From positions 63,708,779 to 63,772,778 of the forward strand of contig NC_090319.1 of assembly GCF_040869045.1 (NCBI RefSeq): DNA of 64,000 nucleotides, given 5' to 3'. Below the pieces are notes generated by a model. It made no database searches and was not told where the DNA came from. It saw only the letters and a list, made by a program, of their open reading frames with translations. The translations under genes and the position numbers were made by a program. Positions 11,801 to 22,964 of this stretch are shown here, in pieces (the first letter of the stretch is position 1; the number at the start of each line of letters is the position of its first letter). The stretch is from Eurosta solidaginis (lineage: Eukaryota; Arthropoda; Insecta; Diptera; Tephritidae).

Positions 11801-12340
11801 ACTGCAGATACATCAATTCTTAGTTTTAACATTATAACATTTAGGCATTATGGTTTATTCAACCGATTTTTTGTTAAGCGAACACGTTTGTTAATTTATT
11901 TGTTTAGAAGAGAAAGAAACTGTTGGTCTCAGATTACCAAGATTCTGTAAAAATTACAGTTTCTCGATCAATCTAACTAATTTTCCTGTAGAATGATGCA
12001 ATAGCGAACAACCACCAATTTCAAAGAGCAACATATGCTCATGGCGCTCACTCTGTTATATCAACAGCCTTCACTGTTATTCTAATATTGACGGTAATCT
12101 GTTATTTTAACAGTTTTTTAACTGGTAAGATCACTGCGCAACAGCTGACATGCGATGAATAATTTAGCATTGATGTTTTGACTATTGAAACAGCTTGTGC
12201 GAAGTTGATTCAACAGCTATTTGCGATGGATAAAAGTTGGCGAAAATGTACCGTATTTCGGTTTATTTTACCATATTTTTTCTTTCAGTGTATGTATTCA
12301 TTGATATCATTCAATCAATAAAAACACACAGGATGTACTC
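8900..12340. other. AT-rich intron 3 sequence, nothing recognised
   Basis: 3.4 kb with long A and T runs (about 9290-9302, 10200-10220, 10440-10450). Short open frames show no family motifs or codon bias. I see no TIRs or tandem structure. Confidence 0.45.
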
Positions 12341-12730
12341 TTGATAACCCCAGCAGGTTAAGGGGCTTAGAATATACCCCCGGCATGTATGCCTGTCGTA
12401 AGAGGCGACTAGAATACCAAATTGATTCAAGGAGTTGCCAGCGCAATTCTCCAACGAAATTGTCAACCTCACCTACCCGTGGTGCATCCTATTTCTTTAG
12501 CAGCCGTGGCTCTGGCGACCCCAATTTCCTCATGGATCGAGGGGGTGGCCTAAAAAGTTTCATGTGGTCATAACAAATCGTTCCCGAGATGGACGGGCTA
12601 GTACCTTAATGGTGCTTGTTACCGGAACGTACCGGATCTGCATCCGGCAAAAAACCATTAATATCGATAACACTCCCCAAAACCGTCGGGAAGTGTACTT
12701 ATCGCTACAACAAGAACAACAACAACATGT
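12341..12730 (+). mobile_element. (CAA)n-tailed retroelement, copy 1
   Basis: Most complete of four copies (17060-17275, 50396-50605, 63466-63850). Blocks in order: 'aggcgactagaatacc', 'ccaacgaaattgtcaacctc', 'tcatgtggtcataacaaatc', 'cccgagatggacgggctagt', 'accggaacgtaccggatctg', ending 'acaacaagaacaacaacaac'. The simple-repeat tail and shared 3' ends suggest the 3' part of a LINE or a SINE that uses its machinery; no coding is seen. Confidence 0.7.
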
Positions 12731-13104
12731 ACTATTGCTATGCGAAATTAGATATAGACTAGAAGAAAATGAGAAGTCCAACCCAGTTCAATTTTCATTA
12801 ACGCGTGAAAAAGAGCGGTCTTAAATTGAATCGACGAAAATTAAAATTCCTGTTTTGCAATAATTGACCCCAATTGGGAATTGCAAAGAGTGAAAGCAAC
12901 TTTAGCCAAAGCAAGTGTCTTCTTCTTATGCTTTGTTTGCAACTAAAGTTTAAGATTGCCAACTTTTGTATGTCAGATGGTCCTAGGTTCGCTCAATCTG
13001 CCGTTCTCCATAAAAATAAGTGCAATCTACTCATCATGCAAAAGATTGGGTTCAACGCATTTATGTATATGAAAACGTTCATTGTGGCTCGGCTTTTAAC
13101 GATT
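12731..13104. other. intron 3 sequence, nothing recognised
   Basis: No recognisable feature; open frames overlapping the preceding retroelement are incidental. Confidence 0.45.
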
Positions 13105-13620
13105 GATAAACATTTGTGTTTGCTGGAAAGCGCCCAGTGACGTAATATGCCACATCGTCAAAATGGGCGCTTTCAGCAAACACAACAACAATGGTTGTGT
13201 GATATTCTCCTGAACGCGCCGTTGAGTATTTTTGAACGGTTGGAATTTTACGTCAAATTACTGAGTGTAGGTACATTGAGCGCTTTCAGCGAACACAAAT
13301 TTTGTTGTTACGTTGTAAACATGTTTAAGCCAGTTTCAGTGATATAAATTTTGTTTTTGAAAATAACTACCCTTAAATTTTAAGGAAATGACTTCTTAAA
13401 TTATTTTGTACGTTTCACTATAATATTATGAAGAAAAAAATGGTATTCTTGACCAACAATTTAAAACCTCAAAGAACTGCCAGACAGCCGAATAAACAAA
13501 TTTCGGCCCAGTAATTTGACGTCAAATTACAACCGTTAAGTGGTTAAAAAACACTCAACGGTGCGTTCGAAAAGTTATCACACAACAACAGATCAACAGT
13601 TGTGTTTGCTAAAAGTACAC
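13105..13620. mobile_element. foldback/MITE cluster with GGGCGCTTTCAGCAAACACA ends
   Basis: GCGCTTTC(C)AGCAAACACAA occurs inverted at about 13112-13130 and direct at 13164-13183; a variant with CGAACACAA lies at 13279-13297, and an inverted, diverged copy ends near 13617. The arms at about 13185-13270 and 13505-13600 are imperfect inverted copies sharing 'aacggttg' and 'ttacgtcaaattactg' type blocks. The shape suggests one or two nested hAT-like MITEs. No 8-bp duplication could be fixed. Confidence 0.55.
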
Positions 13621-14034
13621 ACTATTCTCGCAACATTCACTCAACGTGTTTAATTAGCTGTCTGGCGGCGTTTTTGTCATTTTAAAGCGTTGGTTATGAA
13701 TAATTGCAATAGTCCGTTTCTTTAAAATTTAAGGAAAACTATTTTTTATATGACAGTTGGCTAAACTCGTCGTTCATGAAAAAAAAATGTCTATATCTAG
13801 GTTTTATGATCGCAATAGGACATTATAACGTTATGACACTACGGGAAAACCCTAGCTCATTATACACTTATGCCTAAATTATTTTAATTATATAACTTCT
13901 TATTGGTATACAACATAAACCATTTTTGTTAAAGTAAACTTTTCTTAATCTTAAAATTTCATAATTTTATATGAAAAGTAAAATAAATTAATGTAAAATG
14001 AGTTAAATGAAATTTTATGGAATCGATAATTTAA
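13621..14034. other. intron 3 sequence, nothing recognised
   Basis: Sequence up to the TTAA target of the piggyBac element; nothing recognised. Confidence 0.45.
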
Positions 14035-14333
14035 CCCTCTGTAACATACTGTAGACCACAGGCAACATATCATTTAACCTTCGTAAATTCACGCAGAAAT
14101 TATTTTTTGGTTTTGCCAAGCATTGTAGACTGTAGTCTACGTTTCATTCTTTCTACGAAACATGTGTTTGCTCATAAAGTACCGTTAGCCTTTTCAAAGT
14201 AAGTGATATTGTCAGTGAAGTGGAAAATTTCGTACACTGTGCAAGTGCTAAATTAAAAAAATAAAAAAAAAAAATAGTTTTTGAGGATATTGTGGATATT
14301 TTCTGTAAAAATATATAAGGTAAGAGTTCAGAG

Positions 14334-14697
14334 AGCGACCACCGTGGTGTGATGGTAGCGTGCTCCGCCTATCACACCGTATGCCCTGGATTCAAACCCC
14401 GGGCAAAGCAACATCAAAATTTTAGAAATAAGATTTTTCAATTAGAAGAAAATTTTTCTAAGCGGAGTCGCCCCTCGGCAGTGTTTGGCAAGCGCTCCGG
14501 GTGTATTTCTGCCATGAAAAGCTCTCAATGAAAACTCATCTGCCTTACAGATGTCGTTCGGAGTCGGCATAAAACATGTAGGTCCCGTCCGGCCAATTTG
14601 TAGGGAAAATCAAGAGGAGCACGACGCAAATTGGAAGAGAAGCTCGGCCTTAGATCTCTTCGGAGGTTATCGCGCCTTACATTTATTTATGCATTTT
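14334..14697 (+). mobile_element. tRNA-derived SINE, full length
   Basis: 364 bp flanked by perfect 11-bp duplications AGAGTTCAGAG (14323-14333 and 14698-14708). The first 75 bp resemble a tRNA: box A-like GTGGTGTGATGG at 14344 and box B-like GGATTCAAACCCC at 14388-14400, the internal RNA polymerase III promoter. The body includes 'ctcggcagtgtttggcaagc', 'catgtaggtcccgtccgg' and 'ggagcacgacgcaaattgga'. The tail is AT-rich ('tttatttatgcatttt'). It is inserted in the piggyBac element. Fragments of the same family are at 1884-2045 and 28430-28612. Confidence 0.9.
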
Positions 14698-14861
14698 AGA
14701 GTTCAGAGTTCATTGTGACACTATTTGTTTTAGATATATCCTCAGTATTTTGTCAGTGGGTGGTGTTTAGTGTTTGTGTCTTGTAGGCTACATTATGTGA
14801 AAAGAGGAAATATCTTGCATGAAAACCGTGATTGCGTTACTTATTTTTTTTTTTTTTTTGG

Positions 14862-15679
14862 ATGTCTCGTCGACTACGATCTCTCACTGACAGCGAGATC
14901 GCCTGCGCCCTCCATGATGATTACGCAAGTGAAGATTGCCTCGACTTTGATGATGATAGTTTGGCTGACCCTGATTTCGACCCAGATTTTATTTCAGATT
15001 TCGGAGAGCTGAATGAAGACTATTTTGAAGGCGAATTTGATGTAGATGAATTAGTAGAGTACGTGAACGATGACGACCGTAACTTCATCCATGAAGAAGC
15101 GGTAGAGGTCGCCCCATTTCGGTCAGAGGTCATAAGTACTTCAGCTCCACCATCAAAGCGACAAAAAACTGAAAAGCTACCGTTACTTTGGAATAAAATG
15201 AGTTTAGAGCTAAGCTCAGAGCAGCTGTCGTTTACTGGAAACGATTCATTGACATCTGATATCTTGGAGCTTGAGGCTTCCATTCAGTTATTTCTTTACT
15301 TATTTCGACCAGAAGTTATAAAAAAGTTTTGGTTGAGACAACCATCTATTTGGCACAGAAAGATCTAAACAATAATTTCAGAGTATTTGAGATAGAAATC
15401 CGACAGTTTACTGGTGTCGTATATCGTATGTCACTTGTCAAGCTACCCACGGTAACCAACCATTGGAGTTCCATCCTAGGCACAACTCTTAATTCCACAG
15501 GTTATGTCTTGCAACAGATTTGAAAAGATACGGCAAAATCTTCGTTTCAATGACAATAGCAAATGTCTTCCAAGGAGCCACCCTGACGTTGACAGAATCT
15601 TTAAAATACCTCCCGTTGCGGACTCCTTGATCGATGCATGCGCGAAAGTTCCAATAGAAAGAAATTTCCACCTATCCTA
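14862..15679 (+). pseudogene. piggyBac transposase N-terminal remnant
   Basis: The ATG at 14862 gives MSRRLRSLTDSEIACAL and a strongly acidic N-terminus (runs of Asp and Glu, residues 16-80) with a basic SKRQK patch, typical of piggyBac transposases. Near 15320 the frame shifts; the next frame reads LVETTIYLAQKDLNNNF, then EIRQF, MSLVKLPTV and HWSSILGT. A second shift near 15500 leads to NRFEKIRQNLRFNDNS and DVDRIFKIPPVADSLID, ending in a stop at 15677. These are the family's conserved N-terminal blocks in correct order. The protein breaks off just before the usual first catalytic Asp, so no DDD triad remains. Two frameshifts and the deletion make it non-functional. Confidence 0.88.
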
Positions 15680-15842
15680 ATCGCTAATAACCTTTCTGAT
15701 AATTTTCTTTCCACTGTTGCTCATTGTTGCCTGTCGGCTACACTCCCCTTTTTATAATAGTATCCATACAAAATAAATAATTTAATCTATCCGATTTAAT
15801 TGAAATAAAATTATTTCGAGGTGATGAGTTATAGAGGGTTAA

Positions 15843-16479
15843 TGGCCAAAAAACTTAATGAAAATTATTGTTAAAAAAGCAGCAATGACAAGAATTTGGA
15901 AAAATAACAGACACACACACTCATATATGGTTTAGTAATGTTAAAATAAATTTTGTTAATACGAGTAAGTATTCAATGTTACAATCACGTACAGGCGTCG
16001 TCATACTTATATAATAGTCATGGATGAAATGCAACAAAACATACAGCAACAGACTTTTTTGCTTGATACGTGTAAGTGTTAGAATTTACAATTTATGTAT
16101 AAGTATTGGTGTTTTAAAAAATTCAAGCGTTGACAAAAAAAATTTTAACAATGAAAAATCAAAAGCTTAAAATGAATGAACTCAATTCGAAGTGTGAAGT
16201 GTGAACAAAAAATTGGATAATATTTTCATAGAAATTGTATGATTCCCCACAAATTCATAAAAAATGAAATTGCAATGGTATTTAATATAAATTTAAAATT
16301 TATCAAACTTTCTGAAGTTGTGGCAACCTTAAATAACATGTCGTAAGCATATTTCTTTTTACATATTTAGAAAATTTAGAATTACTTAGGCAAAATATTT
16401 CAAATTAAAAAAGGTGTGAATACGAAGTACTGGTGAAGTTCGATGTGTAAACAACAGGCATACGTCTAGAAGACTAATA
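15843..16479. other. intron 3 sequence, nothing recognised
   Basis: AT-rich sequence between two transposons; no feature recognised. Confidence 0.45.
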
Positions 16480-16989
16480 CTGTTTTCACACAGAAACTTA
16501 ATGATCTCATTTCACCTGCCAATGAAATCGTAAATTTTTTGCTTTCACACAGAAGTAACTGCTCGATTAGTATGAAGGATGAGACAGACAATCATGGCGG
16601 AACGATACAAGGTGGGAGCATGGTGACATACCTACAAACAAAAAAAATTCCATGTACTTGTAAATTCGATGGACAAATGCCAAAATCGTACCGCGCCGGT
16701 AGTTGATGTATCAAATCAAATAAAAAAGGTTATAATCAGCTGTTCGATGCGGCCACCTTGTATCGTTCCGCCATGCAGACAATGACATTTGCTTTGAAAA
16801 CTAAGAAGCGGAAACGGAAGCGGAACGCTACTAACAGAGTTGCATTGTGCTTTTGACTTCATAAGGCATTCGATTAGCTGCTAATGAAATAATAATAGAT
16901 TCGAATTTTGTAGGGAAGATTGAGCTCAATAAGCGTCTTAATGTAGAAAACTGCCTTTATTATTCAATAAGCCGTCTGTGTGAAAACAG
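16480..16989. mobile_element. MITE with CTGTTTTCACACAG ends, copy 2 (interrupted)
   Basis: Perfect 14-bp TIRs CTGTTTTCACACAG flanked by TA on both sides (16478-16479 and 16990-16991). Internal blocks match the copy at 8358-8899. It is split by the P-like MITE at 16593-16775 plus its 8-bp duplication; without these it is about 319 bp. The TA duplication suggests the Tc1/mariner group, by inference. Confidence 0.8.
16593..16775. mobile_element. P-element-like MITE, copy 1
   Basis: 183 bp. TIRs start CATGGCGGAACGATACAAGG and continue TGG; both ends agree over the first 23 bases. The flanking 8-bp duplication CAGACAAT is perfect (16585-16592 and 16776-16783). An 8-bp duplication with ends starting CATG and carrying AAGGTGG is the pattern of P-superfamily elements. 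No coding capacity. It is nested in a TA-flanked MITE. Confidence 0.85.
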
Positions 16990-17059
16990 TATAATGTTTT
17001 TAAGCCAACTGGAGCTCGCTCGAAGTTGAACAACAACAGAGCCAATTTTATCAGAAATA

Positions 17060-17275
17060 AATAGTTTGTAGCTTTTTGAGAAGAGCTTCGACGGCATCTT
17101 ATCTCTAACAACCGATGGCCTAGAAGGTTCGATGTGATCATATTAAATAGTTTCCGAGATGGTCGGGCTAGTATCTTGATGGTGCATGTCACCGGAACGT
17201 GACGTATCTAATTCAGACAGAGGACAATCAACGTCGATAACACTTCCCATGTTAACGCTTCAACAACACCAATTT
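17060..17275 (+). mobile_element. (CAA)n-tailed retroelement, copy 2 (truncated)
   Basis: Diverged match to 12530-12700 ('tccgagatggtcgggctagt', 'caccggaacgt', 'cgataacacttccc') ending 'cttcaacaacacc'. Confidence 0.7.
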
Positions 17276-17399
17276 ATTGTTTTATTATTAATAATATCGA
17301 CAGTGAATTATTTTCATTGAATTAAAGCTTTGATATTATCAGCTTCTTGCTGATTACTTATCAGCTTAATATAGCCGCGTTATAGATTTTATAGTTAAA

Positions 17400-17880
17400 T
17401 TCTACCGGTAACACTCCGATAAAAAATCGTTATATTTTTGAAATCAAATCGATAATTTTTTAATTACAAATCGATAACTTTTCAACAAAAACTCGATAAA
17501 TATTCGATAACGAAGTAGCAAAACTCCGATAACAAAAAGATAACTTTTGGATTACAAATCGATACCCTTTTTGGTAACAAATCGATAGCTCTTTGACATT
17601 TTTTCAATAAGTTTTTGATATATAATCCATCACTTTATGATAAATATTGATTATGCTTACATAATTTGTCGACATCATACTGATTTTTGGTATCATATTG
17701 ATAACTTTTCCATATACAATCGATATATTTTCCATAATAAATTCATATTTTTTCGATAACATATCGATCAAAAACCGTATAACTCGTCGACAAAAAATCC
17801 GTAATTCATTGACAACCTTTGTTACCGATAGCAAATTTGTCACACTTCGATAGCAAACCAAGAGCATATCGATAACAAAG
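17400..17880 (-). repeat. degenerate TCGATAAC array
   Basis: About twenty loosely spaced copies (roughly every 20-30 bp) of an ATCGATAAC-type motif separated by T- or A-rich spacers such as 'ttttacaaatcgataac'. The reversed motif occurs at 565-740 and 2245-2330, next to LOA LINE fragments. Many copies contain CGATA. Confidence 0.65.
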
Positions 17881-19057
17881 CGTTAACTCTGCTATAAAAA
17901 ATTACTAACACGGCGTCCTGGTTTAGGTTCCGGCTTCGACGTTGACTTATAATCTTCCCCTTCCTCTCGCCTAATCTTCGTTATGTTATCGATATTGTTA
18001 TTATAATTTTTTTCTTATTCCTCTTCTGTTTTATACTTTTTACATTTACTTCTTTCCCTTTGTGGTTTACTTTATACATATATCATCAATTTGTTTTCCT
18101 TTCTTAGTTAAATCCAGTTCGGAGGTAGTCATTAAAACCTGTTGCTATGGAGTTACCCCCTTGACTTTTCCTGAGTTGGTTTGCGCCACAAAACGTCTCT
18201 CTACAGTTCGGGCTGAAGGCCAGATCTTCGGTGGGCAGCGTAAGCAAAGCCCGTGCAGGATGCCTTAGCCAACCCATATAAATCCGTGGGTGACGATAGG
18301 AAGGGAGGGTGCATGATTGGCATCACTTAGATATATTTGGCGGAATGGTTCGCAGAAATTGTTGGCGTATGTGCACCAAGAGGGGAGGAATCATCTAGTT
18401 ACTTGACAATAGTATTTGTCGTGTGGCCGATTTTAAAGTATGAATTTGCTGGTTTGTCAGAACACAGAATTGTTAAAAGTATATTCTTATGACGCCAGTG
18501 CTTCAGCTTCATGTTGGCTATTACGTCAAACAGTTTGACTCATTAAAAAAGCTTCAATTTTTATGAATTTGGCCGTTAGTTTTTACATAGAATTCATAAA
18601 TATTAATTTAGGGGTAGTCTCTCACTTTAGAAATCGTAGAAAATATTTCACCTTTTTTAGACCAAATTTAATACACATAGAGAGTGCTACTTTTATATAG
18701 TTACCTTTCTTTCGATTTTACTTTGCTTTTACGACAGAAACTTAAATTTGAAAGTACATTTAAAGAAATAAAAATTTTGGATTTTTTACACGAGTTTGTA
18801 TGTATGTAGCTCGTTTATACCAAATATTATAAAAAAATGTACGTTTACACACATGTACCCATATTTTCAAGATTTGATTGCATGTAATTGATTGGTTTTT
18901 AATAAAATAATTTGCTTAATTCAATAAAACATATGTTTATACAACTTGGATACATGAAAATCTTTCTAGGTTTTCCCATGCTTTCTAGAGAGAGAGAATT
19001 GAATTATTGTGTTATTAGACAAATACACTGATTTTGCTCAATATCATTTACAAATAC
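17881..19057. other. intron 3 sequence with one GC-richer island
   Basis: Bases about 18110-18320 are GC-richer ('gagttggtttgcgccacaaa', 'gccagatcttcggtgggcag') and look like an unidentified element piece. The rest is AT-rich with no recognised structure. Confidence 0.4.
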
Positions 19058-19698
19058 ATATCGCACACTAACTACAAAAGAGTCACAACTTAAAATTTTT
19101 CAAAATCGGTTTTTTCCATAAACCAATTCACAGTACAAATCTCTAACTGCCCCTTAAATTTCGTTGTCATTATTTTCTTCTTTAACTGGAAAATTACCGT
19201 TATGCCAGTTTCGGTGTTGATTGCATCGCTTGGCCTCTATCAACTAAAGAGTACTATTTTTAGTTGTGTCAATGTGCTTAAGAACAAGTGAACAGTTTTT
19301 TTACGCATAAAGTCTATTATTTTAAATTATGACTATCTTGTTGCAAAAAGCTTTTAACTTTGTTGTGTATTAATTAAAATTGTGTCTTTTTATACGTAAA
19401 GAGTGAGTAAAGTTGCTTGTATTATTGTGAAATGTGCCTTTTTTGATGAAATAATTGTGAATGTACGAGTAGTAAGTTTTCTTAGAAATAGTCATAATTC
19501 AAAATTGCTATACATTTTGTCCGTAAACAAATAATTACAATAAAATTTCGTAAATTCATTTTATAATGAAGGTATCCTTCTTTGTAAAACTGGATTTCAG
19601 GATAACATTACAGATGTTTTCACATAAACCGTTTTTCTTCTCTCCTGAACATTCACATTTTTTCAAGTTGTGACTCTCTTGTAGTTAGTGTGCGATAT
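19058..19698. mobile_element. TIR element, ATATCGCACACTAACTACAA ends
   Basis: The left end ATATCGCACACTAACTACAA continues with A(A/G)AGAGTCACAACTT; the right end is its inverted copy with one difference in about 37 bp. The interior (about 640 bp) is non-coding. A target duplication is not clear. Confidence 0.7.
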
Positions 19699-21509
19699 AT
19701 TTATTTCGCTTATTTACTTTATTATGTATGTAAATTACTGTTATAGGTAGAAAACAAACTTTATCTTAAATTAATTTTTGGATCAACACAAAAGCATTAG
19801 TATTATTTTTGCTTGGGTAATTTACAAAGAAAATATATATTTTTAGTAACGGTGTATTAGTTTGCACATTGAAAAAACAGAGATTTTTACGAAAATCGAA
19901 TTCAGATAGCAGGAAACGAAAGCATAATGAGCTTTTTTCAGCAGCTGTTTGGAGTTATAGTACACGTGAGAGAGTCTTGAGTTTGGAAATGCAGAGTCTG
20001 AATGGAACACGCAGTTCAACTGTGAATACATCTTTTTTTAACGGGAAATCCTGTGTTTAATATTTGTCGATTTTTATATTTGAAGCCAAACGCAGCTCAT
20101 GACTGACGATTTGTGCCCAATGAGCTTTGCATTGCAGCGGTGTGTATGTAGTTTGTGCACAATTTTAAAGAGATGTGTGTATTAAAAAAGCCCTTGAATA
20201 GAAACAATTAAGTCATTGAGTGGTTTTTATCGATTCTCTACTCTGCTATCTCACCTATTAGGTGACTCACCTATTAGGTGAGAGAAATATTTAATCTATT
20301 TATGTAACCGCTCACTCCGTACTGCCGCTCCAAACACTATGGAGTTGCAGCGAGCTTGGTGGAGCAATTAAGTATTATGATGAACCATGCGGTGCTGCTT
20401 CGCATAGGTTGGTCTATTAGATGTAAGGGTATAATATTTCGTCAGAATTGCTATTTATTGGTTCAATTGCCAATGAGAACAAGACAAATTACTCGCTGTC
20501 ATCGGAGAAGGAGTAAGCGCATTTTGCTCTTAATAAATAAATAATTTTCTGTAAGCAGTTACATGTTTCTAGCCATAGGTGGGGTTGTCTTTTTACGAAC
20601 CATCATTGAAATTCAAGAGGAATTCATTACCTTAAACTGAAAAGGCAATTTATAAGAAAAATTCTTTCTAGACGATCAAAGCCCATGATATTAAGTCTCA
20701 TGGAGTTCCACTATTGATAAATGGCAAAGTTACATCAGCTTAACTGGTCCTTGGAGCATTCAAGGGAAAAGTAACTAGGAAGATATATGTACGTAAACGT
20801 GGTACATAATTAAAAATTTAGCGAGCGCGCCAAATTATTGAAAACGCCTCGGCTGGAAAAGTTTTTATATCGACATCCGTTGGCAACAGTATTAAGGAAA
20901 GGTCTCAAAGGACTGCAAAATATCATAAGAAAATAGCGTGGCTTGCTTTGGCGGTTTATAGCGGAATTTGTTATCGTCTGGGCAGGGATCGGCATGCAGC
21001 CTAGCCGAAGCGCACAAACGAATGACAATCATGATCGTTTGTCGTTTTATTTGTTACTGATCTATTTGTGTTATTTCGCTCCCTCTAGCTAAGATAAAAT
21101 GTACTTATCTCTTTTCGTGCGTTAATATAACATCTCATTTAATTTTGTTATTTCTTGTACCTTTTTTTACACATTTTTGATCCGCTTATGTAGTTGAATA
21201 CACTTGAAATGAAAAATAATGAAAACGCACCGATTTTCTTGGAATTTTTTTGCGCGGTTTACGCAACTCTGATCTTCAAGACCCATTCTTGGAAACGAAT
21301 GAAGTTTGTTTACAAACGAATGAACCAATGTTTACAATTGAATGAACTTTAAGACCCATTCCTGGAAACGAATTGAGAGAGAATGAATGTTTCGTATCAT
21401 GTCATCATTGTGTTCAGCGACGACTAAACGAAAGAGAATAATAATACGTGTGAAGTGGCGCCAATAATTATTTCACTAGCCGACGACCACTGGTCTATAA
21501 GGTAAGCCC
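19699..21509. other. intron 3 sequence, nothing firm
   Basis: Contains the palindrome pair at 20250-20282 and an unidentified stretch at 20810-21030 with moderately long open frames but no motif I recognise. A 'acccattc(t/c)tggaaacgaa' block occurs at about 21281 and 21354. Confidence 0.4.
20250..20282. repeat. tandem palindrome CTCACCTATTAGGTGA x2
   Basis: The sequence CACCTATTAGGTG, symmetric about its centre, occurs twice at a 16-bp period (20250-20265 and 20266-20282). No function can be assigned. Confidence 0.9.
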
Positions 21510-21701
21510 CAGCGGAACGATACAAGGTGGCAGCACGGGACAGCTGATTATAAACTTTTTTTATTTGATTTGATACATCAACTTCCTGCGCAGTACGATT
21601 TTGACATTTGTCCATCGAATTTACAAAAACAAAGTACTGGGAACTTTTGTTTATGTTTGTAGATATGTCACCATGCTGCCACCTTGTATCGTTCCGCCAT
21701 G
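21510..21701. mobile_element. P-element-like MITE, copy 2
   Basis: 192 bp, interior in the opposite orientation to the 16593 copy. The right end reads (inward) CATGGCGGAACGATACAAGG; the left end lacks two bases (CAGCGGAACG). The flanking 8-bp duplication GTAAGCCC is perfect (21502-21509 and 21702-21709). Confidence 0.85.
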
Positions 21702-22263
21702 GTAAGCCCTCAATTAAGATGAAGAAGAACGCAATTGAGAGGGAGCGTACTGCTCTACTATATAAAAATCACGTGTTATTTCGCTTTCTCTCTTTGAAAT
21801 CGCTCACTTGTTCGGATCACGAAGAAGACTAACTTATTACCTTTACTTTAAACCACTCAGTGACTTGTAAGAAAAATTGCAGAATAAGAAAAAAATGGTG
21901 TGTACTATAATATTAAATTTGTAGAGGCGTATTGCATAATTAAGTGTTTGCTGATAACTGCTGTTCAGAACTCACCATTTTATAATCGTCGATTTTCGAA
22001 ATTGACCGTAGGAACATGTTGACATAGACATACGTGGGCACATTTTCTAAAATATTATATTCGAATTGACGATTTAGTAAAAAAAATTGTACACAATTAT
22101 ACGCACAAAAAAATGTGCTCGGTAATTTAAAAGAAAAAAAAAAAAAAAATCAGTAAATGGAGTTCAAAAGTAAAATTAAAATGTTGATTAAATTTGTATG
22201 TAAAATTCCAAAATGGTAAGGTTAACCAAAGTAAATTTTACACTCTTGTGTGTTTATTTTTAT
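21702..22263. other. intron 3 sequence, nothing recognised
   Basis: No recognised feature. Confidence 0.45.
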
Positions 22264-22440
22264 AAAGGGTATTCACTAAACCTAGTAAGGAGCGCATTGG
22301 ACAGAAACAACTGTTCAGTCTAGGTTGTTTTTTTTATTTATACTCAGCGTACTCTAAGTACAAATTGCCTACTATGACAATTAGCTTAACGGATTTTTAG
22401 GTTGCAACCCATCTTGCGCTATTTAGTGAATATACCCTTT
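22264..22440. mobile_element. MITE with AAAGGGTATTCACTAAA ends
   Basis: 177 bp. The left end AAAGGGTATTCACTAAACC and the right end in reverse complement, AAAGGGTATATTCACTAAAT, are TIRs. The ends resemble those of the 28750-29745 element (GGGCTATTCACTAA). Non-coding. Confidence 0.75.
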
Positions 22441-22964
22441 TAATGGTGAACAACAATTATAAGTGTGAATAAAATAAAATTCTTGATGCAATGTTTGGTA
22501 AAAAATTATAATTTTATGATACATTTTTGCAGTTTTTTGTGTATTGTTTTTTTTTTAGTTTCAACTTAAAAATGTTTACTAAAAAAAAAAAATTAAAACT
22601 TTTTCATATATATTATTTTTATATTTTAGAACACAATATATCCTCAGCGCTTTCGTTTAATACCATTTCTTATCCTTTTAACTTATTTACTTAATATATT
22701 AATATTTTTATACATATCAATATTTCGATTTTATTTTCTATAACAACATAAATGCTATACATTTCTTTAAATTATGGTTTTAATACAATATTATTAATAT
22801 TTTTATTTATATTTTTTTGGAGAAGTGATGAAATTATGAATAGGTCGAATGTAAGAAATTTAAAAAATTATGATTTCATGTTTTTCGTATATATGGAAAT
22901 TTTTTGAAAATGTCTGTATGGATCTCGTTTAACCAGAAAAAAAGTAATAAAAAAATATGTATAA
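22441..22964. other. AT-rich intron sequence
   Basis: Very AT-rich; no feature recognised. Confidence 0.45.

Larger units (their letters stand above)
14035..15838 (+). mobile_element. piggyBac-type element, internally deleted
   Basis: Flanked by TTAA at 14031-14034 and 15839-15842. The ends CCCTCTGTAAC and (reverse complement) CCCTCTATAAC are 11-bp TIRs with one mismatch; CCCT ends and TTAA duplication are diagnostic of piggyBac. It carries the N-terminal part of a transposase (14862-15679) but lacks the catalytic region. A SINE sits in its 5' non-coding part. Such deletion derivatives can be moved only by a full-length relative elsewhere. Confidence 0.9.

Noticed and set aside
14341..14410. 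possible functional tRNA gene
   Set aside because: Box A and B are present but no cloverleaf can be closed cleanly, and the unit is followed by a SINE body and flanked by target duplications.
14770..15012. 80-codon frame overlapping the piggyBac transposase start
   Set aside because: Overlaps the transposase in another frame and has no piggyBac motif; the real frame starts at 14862.
20810..21028. stretch with open frames on both strands
   Set aside because: It reads somewhat protein-like in places, but I could not tie any frame to a family; left unassigned.
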